This document shows, one piece after another, positions 37,146 to 46,039 of a DNA stretch of 64,000 nucleotides (positions are counted from its first letter, which is position 1; each line of letters starts with the position of its first letter). The notes beneath the pieces were generated by a model, which worked only from the letters and a program-made list of their open reading frames with translations, did no database searches and was not told where the DNA came from. The position numbers were made by a program, and so were the translations under genes. Source of the DNA: Erythrobacter sp. AP23 (GTDB lineage Bacteria > Pseudomonadota > Alphaproteobacteria > Sphingomonadales > Sphingomonadaceae); assembly GCF_001542855.1 (NCBI RefSeq), contig NZ_LNBY01000017.1:186001-250000 (forward strand). The letters are read 5' to 3'.

Positions 37146-39893
37146 TCAGAACTCGGCGGAGAGCGATACGGCGAAGCTGCGACCGACGTCGTAGCTGTTG
37201 ATCTCGATCCGGTTGGTGCCGTTGGTCTGGAATTCGAAGTGATCGCGACCGGTCAGGTTGCGGGCTTCGAGTTTCAGTTCGAGGTCGGTCCCGGAGAGTT
37301 CGAAGCCCTGGCGGACCACGAAATCGAGGCGCAGGCCCGGATCCTCGATGATATCGGGCAGAGCCGCCGTCCCGCGGCTGGTCACACGCTCGCTGGCATA
37401 GCTCAGCAGGAAAGTGGCCTGGCTGATCTTGTCGAGGTCCTCGATCCCAAGCTGCAGGTTGACGAGATGGTCCGACTGGCCCGTGAGCGGCACGCCGTCG
37501 CGGAAGAAGTTGGTCGCCGGCTGATCCGCGAAGGGGAAGACCCGCGCGATATCGCCGGAACCGACTTCCAGTTCCGAATTGGTATACGTGTAGTTGGCAA
37601 TCGCGACGAGGCGCTTGCTTTCCCACCAGTCACCCAGATTATATAGGTCCTTGTTCCACTGCAGTTCGACTTCGGCGCCGTAGAGCTGGGCCGACGGAGC
37701 ATTGGCAAAACCGCTGATCTGGTTGTTGTCCGAGAAGCTCGAGAAGATCTCGATCGGGTTTTCGATATCCTTGTAGAAGCCGGCGACGCTCGCCTTGCTG
37801 CCCGAGCCCCAGTAGTATTCGAGCCGTGCTTCGTAATTCGTTAGCTCGCTGTCGACCAGCGACGGGTTGCCGTTGAACTGGCGGTTGGTTTCCGGATCGA
37901 AATAGGTCTGGAAAATCAGTTCGCGGAACTGCGGGCGCGCGATCGTCTTCGATGCGTTCAGGCGCAGCTGGAGGCTATCGGTAACTTCCCAGGTGAGCGT
38001 GGCGCCCGGTAGGAAGTAGTCGTTCTCGAGCAGGGTCGTATTGCCCGAACCGCTGGGCGTGCCGTCGAGGCCGAGCGGGATGACTTCCTGCGTGGCATCT
38101 TCGTAGCGCACGCCGACATCGAGCGAAACGCCGAGGGTCGGTTCGATCCGGGTCTGGACGTAGCCCGCCAGAATTTCGAGACCTGCGGCGAAGGCCGGGT
38201 CCGAACCGGTCGTATCGAAGATGGTATAGGTGAACGGGCCGATACCCGCGGCATCCTGGGCCGCCTGATCGTAGCCGAGTTCGATCAGCGAATCGCCGAG
38301 GAGATTGTCCGGGCGGAAGGCACCGAAAACATCGGGATAGCCGCCCGAGGCACGGATATCGAATTCGCGTCGCGAGGACAGCCGCTCGGTGTCGGTATAG
38401 GCACCGCCCACCGTCACTCCGAGCCAGTCCGCCAATTGGTAGCTCAGATCGACACCGCCGTAATAGAGGTCTTCGGTCAGATCCGAGAATGCCACCACGG
38501 CGCCCCCGCGCTGCGGGTCGAGCGTATTGAGAAAGACGTTTCCGAGCGGATCGTTGGCATTATTGGTGCGGGTATAGGTGAACTCCCATTCATAGGGCGC
38601 TTCCCGCTGTGTCTGGGCATAGCCGCCACGCAGGTCGACCGAAAGATCGCCGAATTCCAGTTCGCCGGTAAATTGCGTATCGAACAGCTGGCGCTCGTAC
38701 CAGGCGGTGTCCTGGACCTGGTCGGTGTCGTCATTCTGGAAGTCGGTGCCCTCGGCGAGCGAGGCGCGCTTCAGGCTGTCCCGGATGAACAGGTTGACGA
38801 TCCGGAAGCGATGCTCGCCAACCTCGAGGCCGAAGCCCAGCATGGCGTTCGCGAGGATGCGCTGGTCGGTGGTGAACTGGCGGAAGTCGGTGTCGAGATC
38901 GAGGTCCGTATTCACCGCGGTCTGGCGTGTGATGAACCGATTGCGCCACTTGTTGCTCAACGAAGCCGTGGCGATGATGCCGAAGCGGCCGTCGGAAAAG
39001 ACGTCGAAGCTGGTTCCCGCGGTGATTCCCGTCGACCAGTTGGCCGGCAGATTGTCGGTGCTCTGCAGCAGGATCAGGTTGGGATCGCCCAGTTCGAGCA
39101 GGATCGAGCGCTGGTCGACGCTCGGGTCCGAGATAGGAACACCGCTGTCGAGATAGTTCTGCAGCGCGGGCCTTGTGGTGCGGCGGCCGTCGTCGAAACC
39201 GAACCAGTCGTAGCTCGACCCATAATAGGTGTAGCCGGTTCCGAAGTTGGTTTCGCTGTCTCCGGAAATCCCGGCGCTGATCTTGATGAAGCTTTCATCG
39301 GGAACGGCGCGCGTGGTGAGGTTGATCACGCCGCCGCCGAATTCGCCGGGGAAGTTGGCCGAGTAGGTTTTCTGGACCAGGCTCGATGCGATGATACTGG
39401 TGGGAAAGATATCCAGCGGCACGACGCGGCTGAGGGGCTGCGGCGACGGCAGCGGGAGACCGTTGAGGAGCGCAAGCGAGTAACGATCGCCCAGGCCGCG
39501 AACGAAGACGAGGCCGTTGCCGACGGTCGACAGGCCCGTGACCCGGGTCAGCGCGCCGGCGATGTCGCCTTCGCCGGTGCGGGCGATGCTGGCGCTGTCG
39601 AGTACCGAGACGACCTGCGAGGATGCGCGAGTCACGTCCTGGCGACGGCGGCCGGTCACGACGATCGCGCCACCGGGAACGGAAATCTCGGGCTCCTCGA
39701 ACTCTTCCTCGACTGGCGTGTCGTCGATACCCTCGACCTGTTGTGCCAGGACGGCGTCGGTCGCGAGGTCTTCTTCGGCGGGAACGCCTTCGGCGCCGGT
39801 GCCTATGCCCGTTTCCTGGGCATAGGCGGCGCCGGGAATGGTGAGCGCGGTGGTAAGCAGGAGCAGCGCGGTTAGCTGCTTGCCGGTCGACAT
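37146..39893 (-). CDS. TonB-dependent receptor paired with a (TP)n lipoprotein
   Basis: TonB-dependent outer-membrane receptor (915 aa) with a signal peptide ending near GAAYAQ. A roughly 60-residue acidic N-terminal stretch (VEEEFEEPEISVPGG) precedes the plug. Plug hallmarks are IVVTGRRRQDV, FVRGLGDRYSLALLNGLPLP and DIFPTSIIASSLVQKTYS. The barrel ends in FAVSLSAEF. I prefer ATG 39893, nine bases after AGGGGG; an ATG six codons upstream is possible. The gene lies downstream of the (TP)n lipoprotein gene but after a strong terminator, so it may have its own promoter or depend on read-through. The ligand is unknown. Confidence 0.93.
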   Translation of the reverse strand: MSTGKQLTALLLLTTALTIPGAAYAQETGIGTGAEGVPAEEDLATDAVLAQQVEGIDDTPVEEEFEEPEISVPGGAIVVTGRRRQDVTRASSQVVSVLDSASIARTGEGDIAGALTRVTGLSTVGNGLVFVRGLGDRYSLALLNGLPLPSPQPLSRVVPLDIFPTSIIASSLVQKTYSANFPGEFGGGVINLTTRAVPDESFIKISAGISGDSETNFGTGYTYYGSSYDWFGFDDGRRTTRPALQNYLDSGVPISDPSVDQRSILLELGDPNLILLQSTDNLPANWSTGITAGTSFDVFSDGRFGIIATASLSNKWRNRFITRQTAVNTDLDLDTDFRQFTTDQRILANAMLGFGLEVGEHRFRIVNLFIRDSLKRASLAEGTDFQNDDTDQVQDTAWYERQLFDTQFTGELEFGDLSVDLRGGYAQTQREAPYEWEFTYTRTNNANDPLGNVFLNTLDPQRGGAVVAFSDLTEDLYYGGVDLSYQLADWLGVTVGGAYTDTERLSSRREFDIRASGGYPDVFGAFRPDNLLGDSLIELGYDQAAQDAAGIGPFTYTIFDTTGSDPAFAAGLEILAGYVQTRIEPTLGVSLDVGVRYEDATQEVIPLGLDGTPSGSGNTTLLENDYFLPGATLTWEVTDSLQLRLNASKTIARPQFRELIFQTYFDPETNRQFNGNPSLVDSELTNYEARLEYYWGSGSKASVAGFYKDIENPIEIFSSFSDNNQISGFANAPSAQLYGAEVELQWNKDLYNLGDWWESKRLVAIANYTYTNSELEVGSGDIARVFPFADQPATNFFRDGVPLTGQSDHLVNLQLGIEDLDKISQATFLLSYASERVTSRGTAALPDIIEDPGLRLDFVVRQGFELSGTDLELKLEARNLTGRDHFEFQTNGTNRIEINSYDVGRSFAVSLSAEF

Positions 39894-39960
39894 GGTTCGA
39901 GACCCCCTCATGATCAGGCCTTTGAAAACTGTGTGGAGCCCTGCGACGGCTCCCGTGCGA

Positions 39961-40012
39961 AAAAGCGAAGAAGGCCGCGGGATGCACGATGTGCGTGCGT
40001 CCCGCGGCCTTC
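39961..40012 (-). terminator. Long intrinsic terminator after the (TP)n lipoprotein gene
   Basis: A perfect 13-bp stem, GAAGGCCGCGGGA at 39970-39982 with its complement at 40000-40012, followed on the minus strand by TTCGCTTTTT. It starts 8 bases past the lipoprotein stop. Confidence 0.92.
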
Positions 40013-40020
40013 GGTGCCGA

Positions 40021-41589
40021 TTAGTAGACCGGCAGGCTCGAGCAATCGGAAACGGCGGCGTCGAAGGTCACCGTGGCCGAGTTGCAGGTCCAGCCCTGGA
40101 TCCAGGTGTCGTTGCCCGGATAGGCTGCGCCGATGTTGGTCGGCAGCGTGAAGAACGCATCCAGCGAGGTCGGATCGAACACGGCGACACCGTTTTCGTT
40201 GGCGCCGTTGACGAAGGTCATCGTCAGCGTGTTGGTGAAGCCCGCATCATTGTTCGATCCGCCATCGTAGATCGCCTGCGTCTGGGCGGCGGTGACCCCG
40301 CCGCTACCGTCGCGGAAGTCGACATCGCAATCCATCACGAAGCTTTCGAAGACCGGCGGGCCGTCTTCGTCGGGACCTGCGCCGGCGGCGCGGATCGTTT
40401 CCGGGAGGTCGAGACGCAGGCAGGGCGTACCGCCGGTCCGGTCGATCAGAACCGAGTTCACGATGGCGAAATCGGCGCCGCCGCGGATGCGAATGGCCTG
40501 ATCCTGCTCGGCGCCATTGTGGATGAAGGTCGCATTCGAGATCTGCGTCTTCTGGCGCGGGGTCTGCTCTTCGAGGCCGTTGTTCGAGTCGGCTTCGATG
40601 ATCGTATCGCCGACGCCAGGACGCTGGACCACGATAACGTTCTGCATGTTGGACTTGACGCCGGTATCGGTGTCGAGGCTGTCGTCTTCCGCACCGACGA
40701 CGATCAGGTTACGCACGTCGAACTGGCCGCCGAAAAACTCGACCCCGTCATCCGAGCTGTTGTAGCTCATAATGTTGCTGATGCTGGTGCCGCTGCCGAC
40801 ACCGCCGGTGGTCAGGGCCTGCAGTTCGTTGTCGCCCGAGAGGACGAAGCCCGAATAGCGGATCTGGACGTAGTCGAGGTTGCCCGAGTCGTCGCCCGCG
40901 GTTGCGCCGCCGAACAGGGCAGGCTGAGCCGCGCCTTCGACCTGGCGTTCGCAGGCGACGGTGCCCGGCGTGGCGCCCGGTGCGATGCAGTCGGTAACCG
41001 GGGCGCGGCCGGAGAGGACGAGACCGCCCCATTGACCCGAAGAGTTGACGGTGTTGAGGCCCTGGACGTTGTCGCGGCTGGTGAAAATGATCGGACGGGC
41101 GGCAGTGCCGACGGCCTGGATCGTGTTGCCGCGGTTGACGTTCATCCAGCCCGAACCCGACGAGAAGAGGATGACGCCCGGCTCGATGGTCAGCTCGACA
41201 TCGGTATCGGCGCCGGTATCGGCGGGGCCACCGTCGGTGCCGACGTCGACACGTTCGTTGATGCGATAAAGCAGGCCGTTGATGAAGGGCAGGGTGGAGG
41301 AAGCGGTAAAGCGCTCAGGCAGTTCACACACGCGGTAGGTGCCGGTCGGGCCCGAAATGGTTCCGGTGTCGGTCAGGCCGACGGGGTCCGAGATGGTCGG
41401 GCAACCGGCGGCCGGAGTGACCAGCGTCGACGTCGGGGTCGGTGTCGGGGTCGGCGTGGGTGCCGGGGTATTGGTGTTGTTGATGGTGATGTTCCCGCCG
41501 GTGCCCGGCGAGACGATTTCGTCGGCGCCGCAGCTGGCGAGAGCCAGAGCGGAGCAGCCGAGTACGAGCGAACGATGGAAATTGGTCAC
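40021..41589 (-). CDS. Surface lipoprotein with a (TP)n linker and beta-helix-like body
   Basis: Exported lipoprotein of 522 residues and unknown function. The signal peptide ends in lipobox LASC (Cys20). A short Asn/Thr region leads into a PTPTPTPTPT linker at about residues 36-47. The body is rich in Asn, Gly and Val with repeated short strands (NVIVVQRPGVGDTIIEADS, ATFIHNGAEQDQAIRIRGGA), consistent with a right-handed beta-helix. Several Cys residues (for example RVCELP, CLRLDLP, DCSSLP) could form disulfides. GTG 41589 is preferred, with GGGGA upstream; an in-frame ATG 28 codons earlier has no signal peptide. The gene precedes a TBDR, so it may be a substrate-capture partner. Confidence 0.8.
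   Translation of the reverse strand: MTNFHRSLVLGCSALALASCGADEIVSPGTGGNITINNTNTPAPTPTPTPTPTSTLVTPAAGCPTISDPVGLTDTGTISGPTGTYRVCELPERFTASSTLPFINGLLYRINERVDVGTDGGPADTGADTDVELTIEPGVILFSSGSGWMNVNRGNTIQAVGTAARPIIFTSRDNVQGLNTVNSSGQWGGLVLSGRAPVTDCIAPGATPGTVACERQVEGAAQPALFGGATAGDDSGNLDYVQIRYSGFVLSGDNELQALTTGGVGSGTSISNIMSYNSSDDGVEFFGGQFDVRNLIVVGAEDDSLDTDTGVKSNMQNVIVVQRPGVGDTIIEADSNNGLEEQTPRQKTQISNATFIHNGAEQDQAIRIRGGADFAIVNSVLIDRTGGTPCLRLDLPETIRAAGAGPDEDGPPVFESFVMDCDVDFRDGSGGVTAAQTQAIYDGGSNNDAGFTNTLTMTFVNGANENGVAVFDPTSLDAFFTLPTNIGAAYPGNDTWIQGWTCNSATVTFDAAVSDCSSLPVY
41429..41466. repeat. Hexamer repeat encoding the (PT)n linker
   Basis: Near-perfect tandem GTCGGG/GTCGGT units inside the lipoprotein gene. 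They encode Pro-Thr repeats on the minus strand and are a likely site of length variation. Confidence 0.8.
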
Positions 41590-41855
41590 GGGTAACGGTC
41601 CCCTCAAAAACCGGATGAATCGAAATGCGAATTCGTTGATCGCGACTCGTCCGCTAGGGGTGCTTCGTGACACTTTTTATCGTTTCGTGACCGTTGTGTT
41701 GCAAAACCGGTGAATGGCACGACGAACCGAGCCGGTTCTCGAAAATACCTTTGCCGGCGCTCGAAATTTCAGTTTTGTGACAATGTTACGGAATTGTTGC
41801 AGTCGCTTTGGGCGGGGTTCATAACAACTCTCAGAACAGGAAAGGGAGAGCTGTC

Positions 41856-42239
41856 ATGGCGATCATTACCAGCGTTGCTTTGGCCCTTCTCGTGCAGGGT
41901 CCCGTCGACGCGGCCAAGACGCCGCAGGCCGAATATGACGTCGGCTACGAAGAACTCGTCGCGAACGACAATCTTGCGGCGCGCGAAATCATCGAAAACT
42001 CGGATGAGTTGGCCGAAGATGATCCGGCACGGTTGATAAACCACGGCATCGCGCTCGCGCGCACGGGCAACTATGAGGCGGCGCGCGCCGCATTCGAGGC
42101 CGCAGCCAGCGCCCGCAACAGCGTCGAGCTTGAAACCGCACAAGGCAAATGGGTGGATTCGCGCCGCCTTGCCCGCAAGGCCCTGGCAATGCTCGATAAG
42201 GGCGAATTTGCCCGCTATTACGCACTGTCGCTTCGCTAA
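41856..42239 (+). CDS. Small exported TPR-like protein
   Basis: Hypothetical protein of 127 residues. A short signal peptide (AIITSVALALLVQGPVDAA) precedes a helical body with one tetratricopeptide-like hairpin, INHGIALARTGNYEAARAAF. The ATG at 41856 is preceded by AAAGGGAGAG. It is divergent from the (TP)n lipoprotein gene across 266 bases; that gap holds no gene but has several GTGAC/TTGTGAC elements (for example 41668-41692 and 41775-41781). It could be a periplasmic accessory of the receptor/lipoprotein pair or an independent gene. Function is not identified. Confidence 0.75.
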   Translation: MAIITSVALALLVQGPVDAAKTPQAEYDVGYEELVANDNLAAREIIENSDELAEDDPARLINHGIALARTGNYEAARAAFEAAASARNSVELETAQGKWVDSRRLARKALAMLDKGEFARYYALSLR

Positions 42240-42265
42240 GTCCGCGCGAGATCACCGAACCAACG

Positions 42266-42297
42266 GGCCCGCCTTCCTTTTTTGCGGAAGGTGGGCC
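42266..42297 (+). terminator. Stem-loop after the TPR-like gene
   Basis: A 12-bp stem (42266-42277 with 42286-42297, one G-U pair) with loop TTTTTTGC. The T-run is in the loop, not after the stem, so termination efficiency is uncertain. It separates the TPR gene from the type IV secretion operon. Confidence 0.55.
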
Positions 42298-42391
42298 AAT
42301 TCGTATCGGCCGCGATAGTTTCCTCCACAATTCAGCTTTTTGTCACCCGCCTGTCATGTAGTATCCTCAATGGGGCCGCACGGAGGGTGCA

Positions 42392-43021
42392 ATGATTCTC
42401 GCACGCTTGGCGCTGGTTTTGGGATTGTCCTGCGCAGCGCTTTCCGCCTTTCCTGCAAAGGCGGATGTCATGGAGATCGACGCGGACGGAGCGCGCTGGG
42501 TGACCGGCGGGGGCACCGCCCTTCCTGCTGCGCAGAACGAGTTGGCGGCGTCCGGACCGCTGGCAGAAGTCCCTGCGGATCTTGTCGTTCCCGACATCGC
42601 GGTCGCCGATCCCGTCGAACATGCCCGGCTGGTGCCCGAGGGATACAAGGCGAAAGTGGCCGAACTGGCCGCGCGTTTCGACCTCAGCCCGACGCTGATC
42701 GAGGCTGTCGTGTGGCAGGAGAGCCGCTGGCGTGCCAATGCGGTATCGCCGGTCGGTGCCCGGGGTCTTGCCCAACTGATGCCCGGCACCGCGCGCGATC
42801 TCGGCGTCGACCCCGACGATCCCTTCGCCAATCTCGAAGGTGGGGCACGCTATCTGCGCGAACAGCTCGACCGGTTCGACGGCGATCTCGAAAAAGCGCT
42901 AGCCGCCTACAATGCCGGACCCGGACGCGTCATTCGTGCGGGCGGCATTCCCCGCATTCGCGAAACACAGCATTATGTGGCGGCCATCATGGGCCGTCTG
43001 TCAGACCATTCACGGGAGTAG
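42392..43021 (+). CDS. virB1: VirB1-like lytic transglycosylase
   Basis: Periplasmic SLT-family lytic transglycosylase (209 aa) that would open peptidoglycan for the secretion channel. A signal peptide ends near PAKA. The SLT motifs are complete: VVWQESRW with catalytic Glu110, then VGARGLAQLMPGTARDLG and AAYNAGPGRV. A region of about 60 residues between signal peptide and catalytic domain is low in recognisable features. The first gene of the type IV secretion operon; virB2 starts 4 bases after its stop. Confidence 0.9.
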   Translation: MILARLALVLGLSCAALSAFPAKADVMEIDADGARWVTGGGTALPAAQNELAASGPLAEVPADLVVPDIAVADPVEHARLVPEGYKAKVAELAARFDLSPTLIEAVVWQESRWRANAVSPVGARGLAQLMPGTARDLGVDPDDPFANLEGGARYLREQLDRFDGDLEKALAAYNAGPGRVIRAGGIPRIRETQHYVAAIMGRLSDHSRE

Positions 43022-43025
43022 ATAA

Positions 43026-43325
43026 TTGAGTCGCAAGTTTACCGTTCCGGCAGCTCTTGCCGCATTGACGAGCCCCAACGCCGCGTTTGCGCAGGCTGCC
43101 GATCCGGCAGGGTCGGGCCCCATCGTCGCAGCGCTTGGCTGGCTGCAGGGGACCTTGCTCGGCAATGTCGCCACCGCGGTTGCCGTCATGGCGGTGGCGG
43201 CCGTCGGGTTCATGATGCTGACCGGGCGGCTCAACTGGCGTTTCGGCGCGACCGTGATCATCGGCGTGTTCATCCTGTTCGGTGCCGCTTCGATCGTCGC
43301 CGGTATTCAGGGCGTGGCGAGCTAG
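43026..43325 (+). CDS. virB2: VirB2/TrbC-family pilin
   Basis: Major pilin of the type IV system (99 aa). A signal sequence ends near NAAFA, followed by a short acidic stretch and two hydrophobic helices (TAVAVMAVAAVGFMMLTGRL and TVIIGVFILFGAASIVAGI) joined by a positively charged turn with RLNWRFG, the classical VirB2/TrbC layout. It starts with TTG 43026, eight bases after GGGAG; no ATG or GTG suits. Only one base separates its stop from virB3. Confidence 0.85.
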   Translation: MSRKFTVPAALAALTSPNAAFAQAADPAGSGPIVAALGWLQGTLLGNVATAVAVMAVAAVGFMMLTGRLNWRFGATVIIGVFILFGAASIVAGIQGVAS

Positions 43326-43326
43326 C

Positions 43327-43611
43327 ATGACCGCGCTCGTCCGCCATCCCGTTCACCGCGCACTGACGCGCCCGCAGATGTTCGCGGGGGTGACATATAA
43401 CTATTTCATCATCAACGGGATGGTGACGACCGAGGCATTCCTGATCACCGGCAGCTGGCTGGCGTTGCTGGTCTTCGCCGTGATGCATGGCATCGGCTAT
43501 TTCGCCTGCCTGCGCGAACCGCGCATTTTCGACCTGTGGATTACCAGGGTCAGTAAGTGCCCGCGGGTGAAAAACTACAAGCGCTGGGGGTGCAATTCCT
43601 ATGCCGCGTAA
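43327..43611 (+). CDS. virB3: VirB3-family inner-membrane protein
   Basis: Short inner-membrane component (94 aa) of the secretion channel. An N-terminal RPQMFAGVTYNYF motif is followed by two hydrophobic segments (FIINGMVTTEAFLITG and WLALLVFAVMHGIGYFACL), the typical VirB3 pattern. The start ATG 43327 is one base after the virB2 stop. The last 11 bases overlap the start of virB4, so the two are coupled. Confidence 0.87.
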   Translation: MTALVRHPVHRALTRPQMFAGVTYNYFIINGMVTTEAFLITGSWLALLVFAVMHGIGYFACLREPRIFDLWITRVSKCPRVKNYKRWGCNSYAA

Positions 43612-46039
43612 AGAGAAATGGATGGGCGCTGCGGCGTGGAGCGCGAAGGAAGCGCGCGCCGGCGACCGCCTGCCCTATCTGCGCCTGATCGACGAAAGCA
43701 CCATGCTGTTGCGTGACGGCAGCGTGATGACCGCGATTCAGGTTCCGGGCCTGCTGTTCGAGACCGAGGACAGCGAAGCGTTGAACGCCCATGCTGCGAC
43801 GCGCGAAGTCGTGCTGCGTTCCACGCTCGATGCGCGTTTCGTTCTCTACCACCACGTCATCCGTCGCCGCGTTTCGGTGGAGCTGGAGGCGCAGTATCCC
43901 GATCCGATAAGCCGCCATATCGACGAGCGCTGGCGCGAGCGGCTCGGCTCGGGCCAGCTGTTCGTGAACGACCAATTCATTACGCTGATCCGCCGGCCTG
44001 CACGCGGCAAGGCGGGGCTGGCCGAACGCATGAGCAAGAAGTTCAAGCGCGGTGGCGGCGAACGGCTCGAAGCCGATCCGAAGGACCTGCGCAGCTTGCG
44101 CGCCGCCTCGCAAGGATTGGTCGCCGCGCTGCAGGCCTATGGCGCGACCCCGCTCGGCGACTATGTCGGCCCGCAAGGACATACCAATTCGGAAATGCTC
44201 GAGCTCTTGAGCGCGCTCTACAACGGCGAGATGCGCCCCGTGCGCAAGCCTGCCGACGATGTCGATCTGGGCCACATGCTGCCCTATCGCCGCGTCAGCT
44301 TCGGGCTCGATGCAATCGAAATGCGCGGATCGGGTTCGCCCGATTTCGGCGGAATTCTCGGTCTCAAGGACTATCCCGAAGCGACCAGCCCGGGCCTGCT
44401 CGACAGCCTGTTGCGTCTGCCCTTCGAAATGGTCGTATCGGAAAGCTATGCGCCTGCCGAACGCCAGACCGCGCGCGAGCGCATGGATCTCGCCATCCGC
44501 CGACTGAAAAGCGCGGACGAGGAAGCCGCCGCCGAACGCGCCGACATGATGGCTGCGCGCGATGCGCTGGGTAACGGCGCGGTCGGTTTCGGCGACCATC
44601 ACCTGACCGTCATGGTCAAGGAACGCGATCTCGGCCGGCTCGACGACGCCATGGCCGCCTGCGCCGCTGCGCTTGCCGACACCGGCGCGATCGCAGTGCG
44701 CGAGGATACCAATTGCGAGCCCGCCTTCTGGGGTCAGTTCCCGGGCAATGAGAGCTATCTCGTCCGCCGCGCGCTGATTTCGAGCGCCAATATGGCCAGC
44801 TTCGGGAGCCTGCACGGCTTCGCGCTCGGCCAGGCCCAGGGTAATCACTGGGGCGAGGCGGTTACGCTGCTGGAGACGACCAGCGCGACTCCGTTCTTCT
44901 TCAACTTCCACTACGGCGACCTGGGCAACTTCTCGGTTATCGGGCCGTCGGGTTCGGGCAAGACCGTGGTGATGAATTTCCTCGCCGCGCAGGCGCAGAA
45001 GTTCAGCCCCCGCACGATCCTGTTCGACAAGGATCGCGGCGCGGAACTGTTCGTGCGCGGGATCGGCGGGCGCTACGACAGCATCCGCGCGGGCGAGCCG
45101 ACCGGTTTCAATCCGCTCGCTCTTCCCGAAACCCCGGGCAACAAGGCGTTCCTGCGCGACTGGCTGGGCGTGCTGCTCAAGGCCGAGGGGCCAGAGGAAG
45201 AGCAGACCATCGCGGCCGCCGTCGATGCGGCCTATGCCAACGATGCCTCGCTGCGTCGCCTGCGCCATTTCAAGGAGCTGCTTTCCGGCAGCCGCCGCCC
45301 GCAGCCGGGCGACCTCGCGGATCGTCTCGGCGCATGGATCGGTGAGGGCGAGAACGCCTGGATGTTCGACAATGCGGAAGATCGGCTCGACCTGACGAGC
45401 CGCGTGCTCGGCTTCGACATGACCGCTCTACTCGAAAACCCGAAGCTGCGCACGCCGACCATGATGTACCTTTTCCACCGCATCGAGGAGCGTCTGGACG
45501 GCAAGCCGACCATGATCCTGATCGACGAGGGCTGGAAGGCACTCGACGACGAGGTCTTCGCCGCGCGCATCCGCGACTGGCTCAAGACGTTGCGAAAACG
45601 CAACGCGCTGGTCGGATTCGCCACACAGTCGGCGCGCGACGCGCTCGAAAGCCGCATTTCGACCGCATTGGTCGAGCAGACCGCGACCATGGTGTTCATG
45701 CCCAATTCGCGCGCGCGGCCGGAAGATTACTGCGACGGCTTCGGCCTGACCGAGCACGAGCTTGCGCTGATCCGCACGCTGCCCGCGCACAGCCGCTGCT
45801 TCCTCGTGCGCCAGCCCGATGCGAGCGTGGTCGTGCGCCTCGATCTGTCGGGCGCGCCCGAAGTGTTGACGCTGCTTTCGGGCCGCGAAAGCTCGGTTCG
45901 CCGCCTCGACCTGCTCCGCGAAGCATTGGGTGATGCGCCCAGCGAATGGTTCCCCGCGCTCACCGGCACCAAGTGGCCAGGCGGCGCGAACGATGAAGGG
46001 GAGGCGGGGGTCGAAGCCCTCGGCCTCGCCGCGGAGTGA
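43601..46039 (+). CDS. virB4: VirB4-family secretion ATPase
   Basis: Large VirB4/CagE ATPase (812 aa) that drives pilus assembly and substrate transfer at the inner membrane. Walker A GPSGSGKT is at residues 448-455 and Walker B ILIDEGWKALDDE lies near residue 640. The N-terminal half is the VirB4-type domain. The start is ATG 43601, inside virB3; an alternative ATG seven codons later is possible. The stop overlaps the GTG of virB6 (GTGA). The length is typical of chromosomal VirB4 proteins. Confidence 0.94.
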   Translation: MPRKEKWMGAAAWSAKEARAGDRLPYLRLIDESTMLLRDGSVMTAIQVPGLLFETEDSEALNAHAATREVVLRSTLDARFVLYHHVIRRRVSVELEAQYPDPISRHIDERWRERLGSGQLFVNDQFITLIRRPARGKAGLAERMSKKFKRGGGERLEADPKDLRSLRAASQGLVAALQAYGATPLGDYVGPQGHTNSEMLELLSALYNGEMRPVRKPADDVDLGHMLPYRRVSFGLDAIEMRGSGSPDFGGILGLKDYPEATSPGLLDSLLRLPFEMVVSESYAPAERQTARERMDLAIRRLKSADEEAAAERADMMAARDALGNGAVGFGDHHLTVMVKERDLGRLDDAMAACAAALADTGAIAVREDTNCEPAFWGQFPGNESYLVRRALISSANMASFGSLHGFALGQAQGNHWGEAVTLLETTSATPFFFNFHYGDLGNFSVIGPSGSGKTVVMNFLAAQAQKFSPRTILFDKDRGAELFVRGIGGRYDSIRAGEPTGFNPLALPETPGNKAFLRDWLGVLLKAEGPEEEQTIAAAVDAAYANDASLRRLRHFKELLSGSRRPQPGDLADRLGAWIGEGENAWMFDNAEDRLDLTSRVLGFDMTALLENPKLRTPTMMYLFHRIEERLDGKPTMILIDEGWKALDDEVFAARIRDWLKTLRKRNALVGFATQSARDALESRISTALVEQTATMVFMPNSRARPEDYCDGFGLTEHELALIRTLPAHSRCFLVRQPDASVVVRLDLSGAPEVLTLLSGRESSVRRLDLLREALGDAPSEWFPALTGTKWPGGANDEGEAGVEALGLAAE

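Noticed and set aside
41401-41470. CRISPR-like repeat
   Set aside because: The units are 6-base in-frame codon repeats for a Pro-Thr linker, with no spacers.
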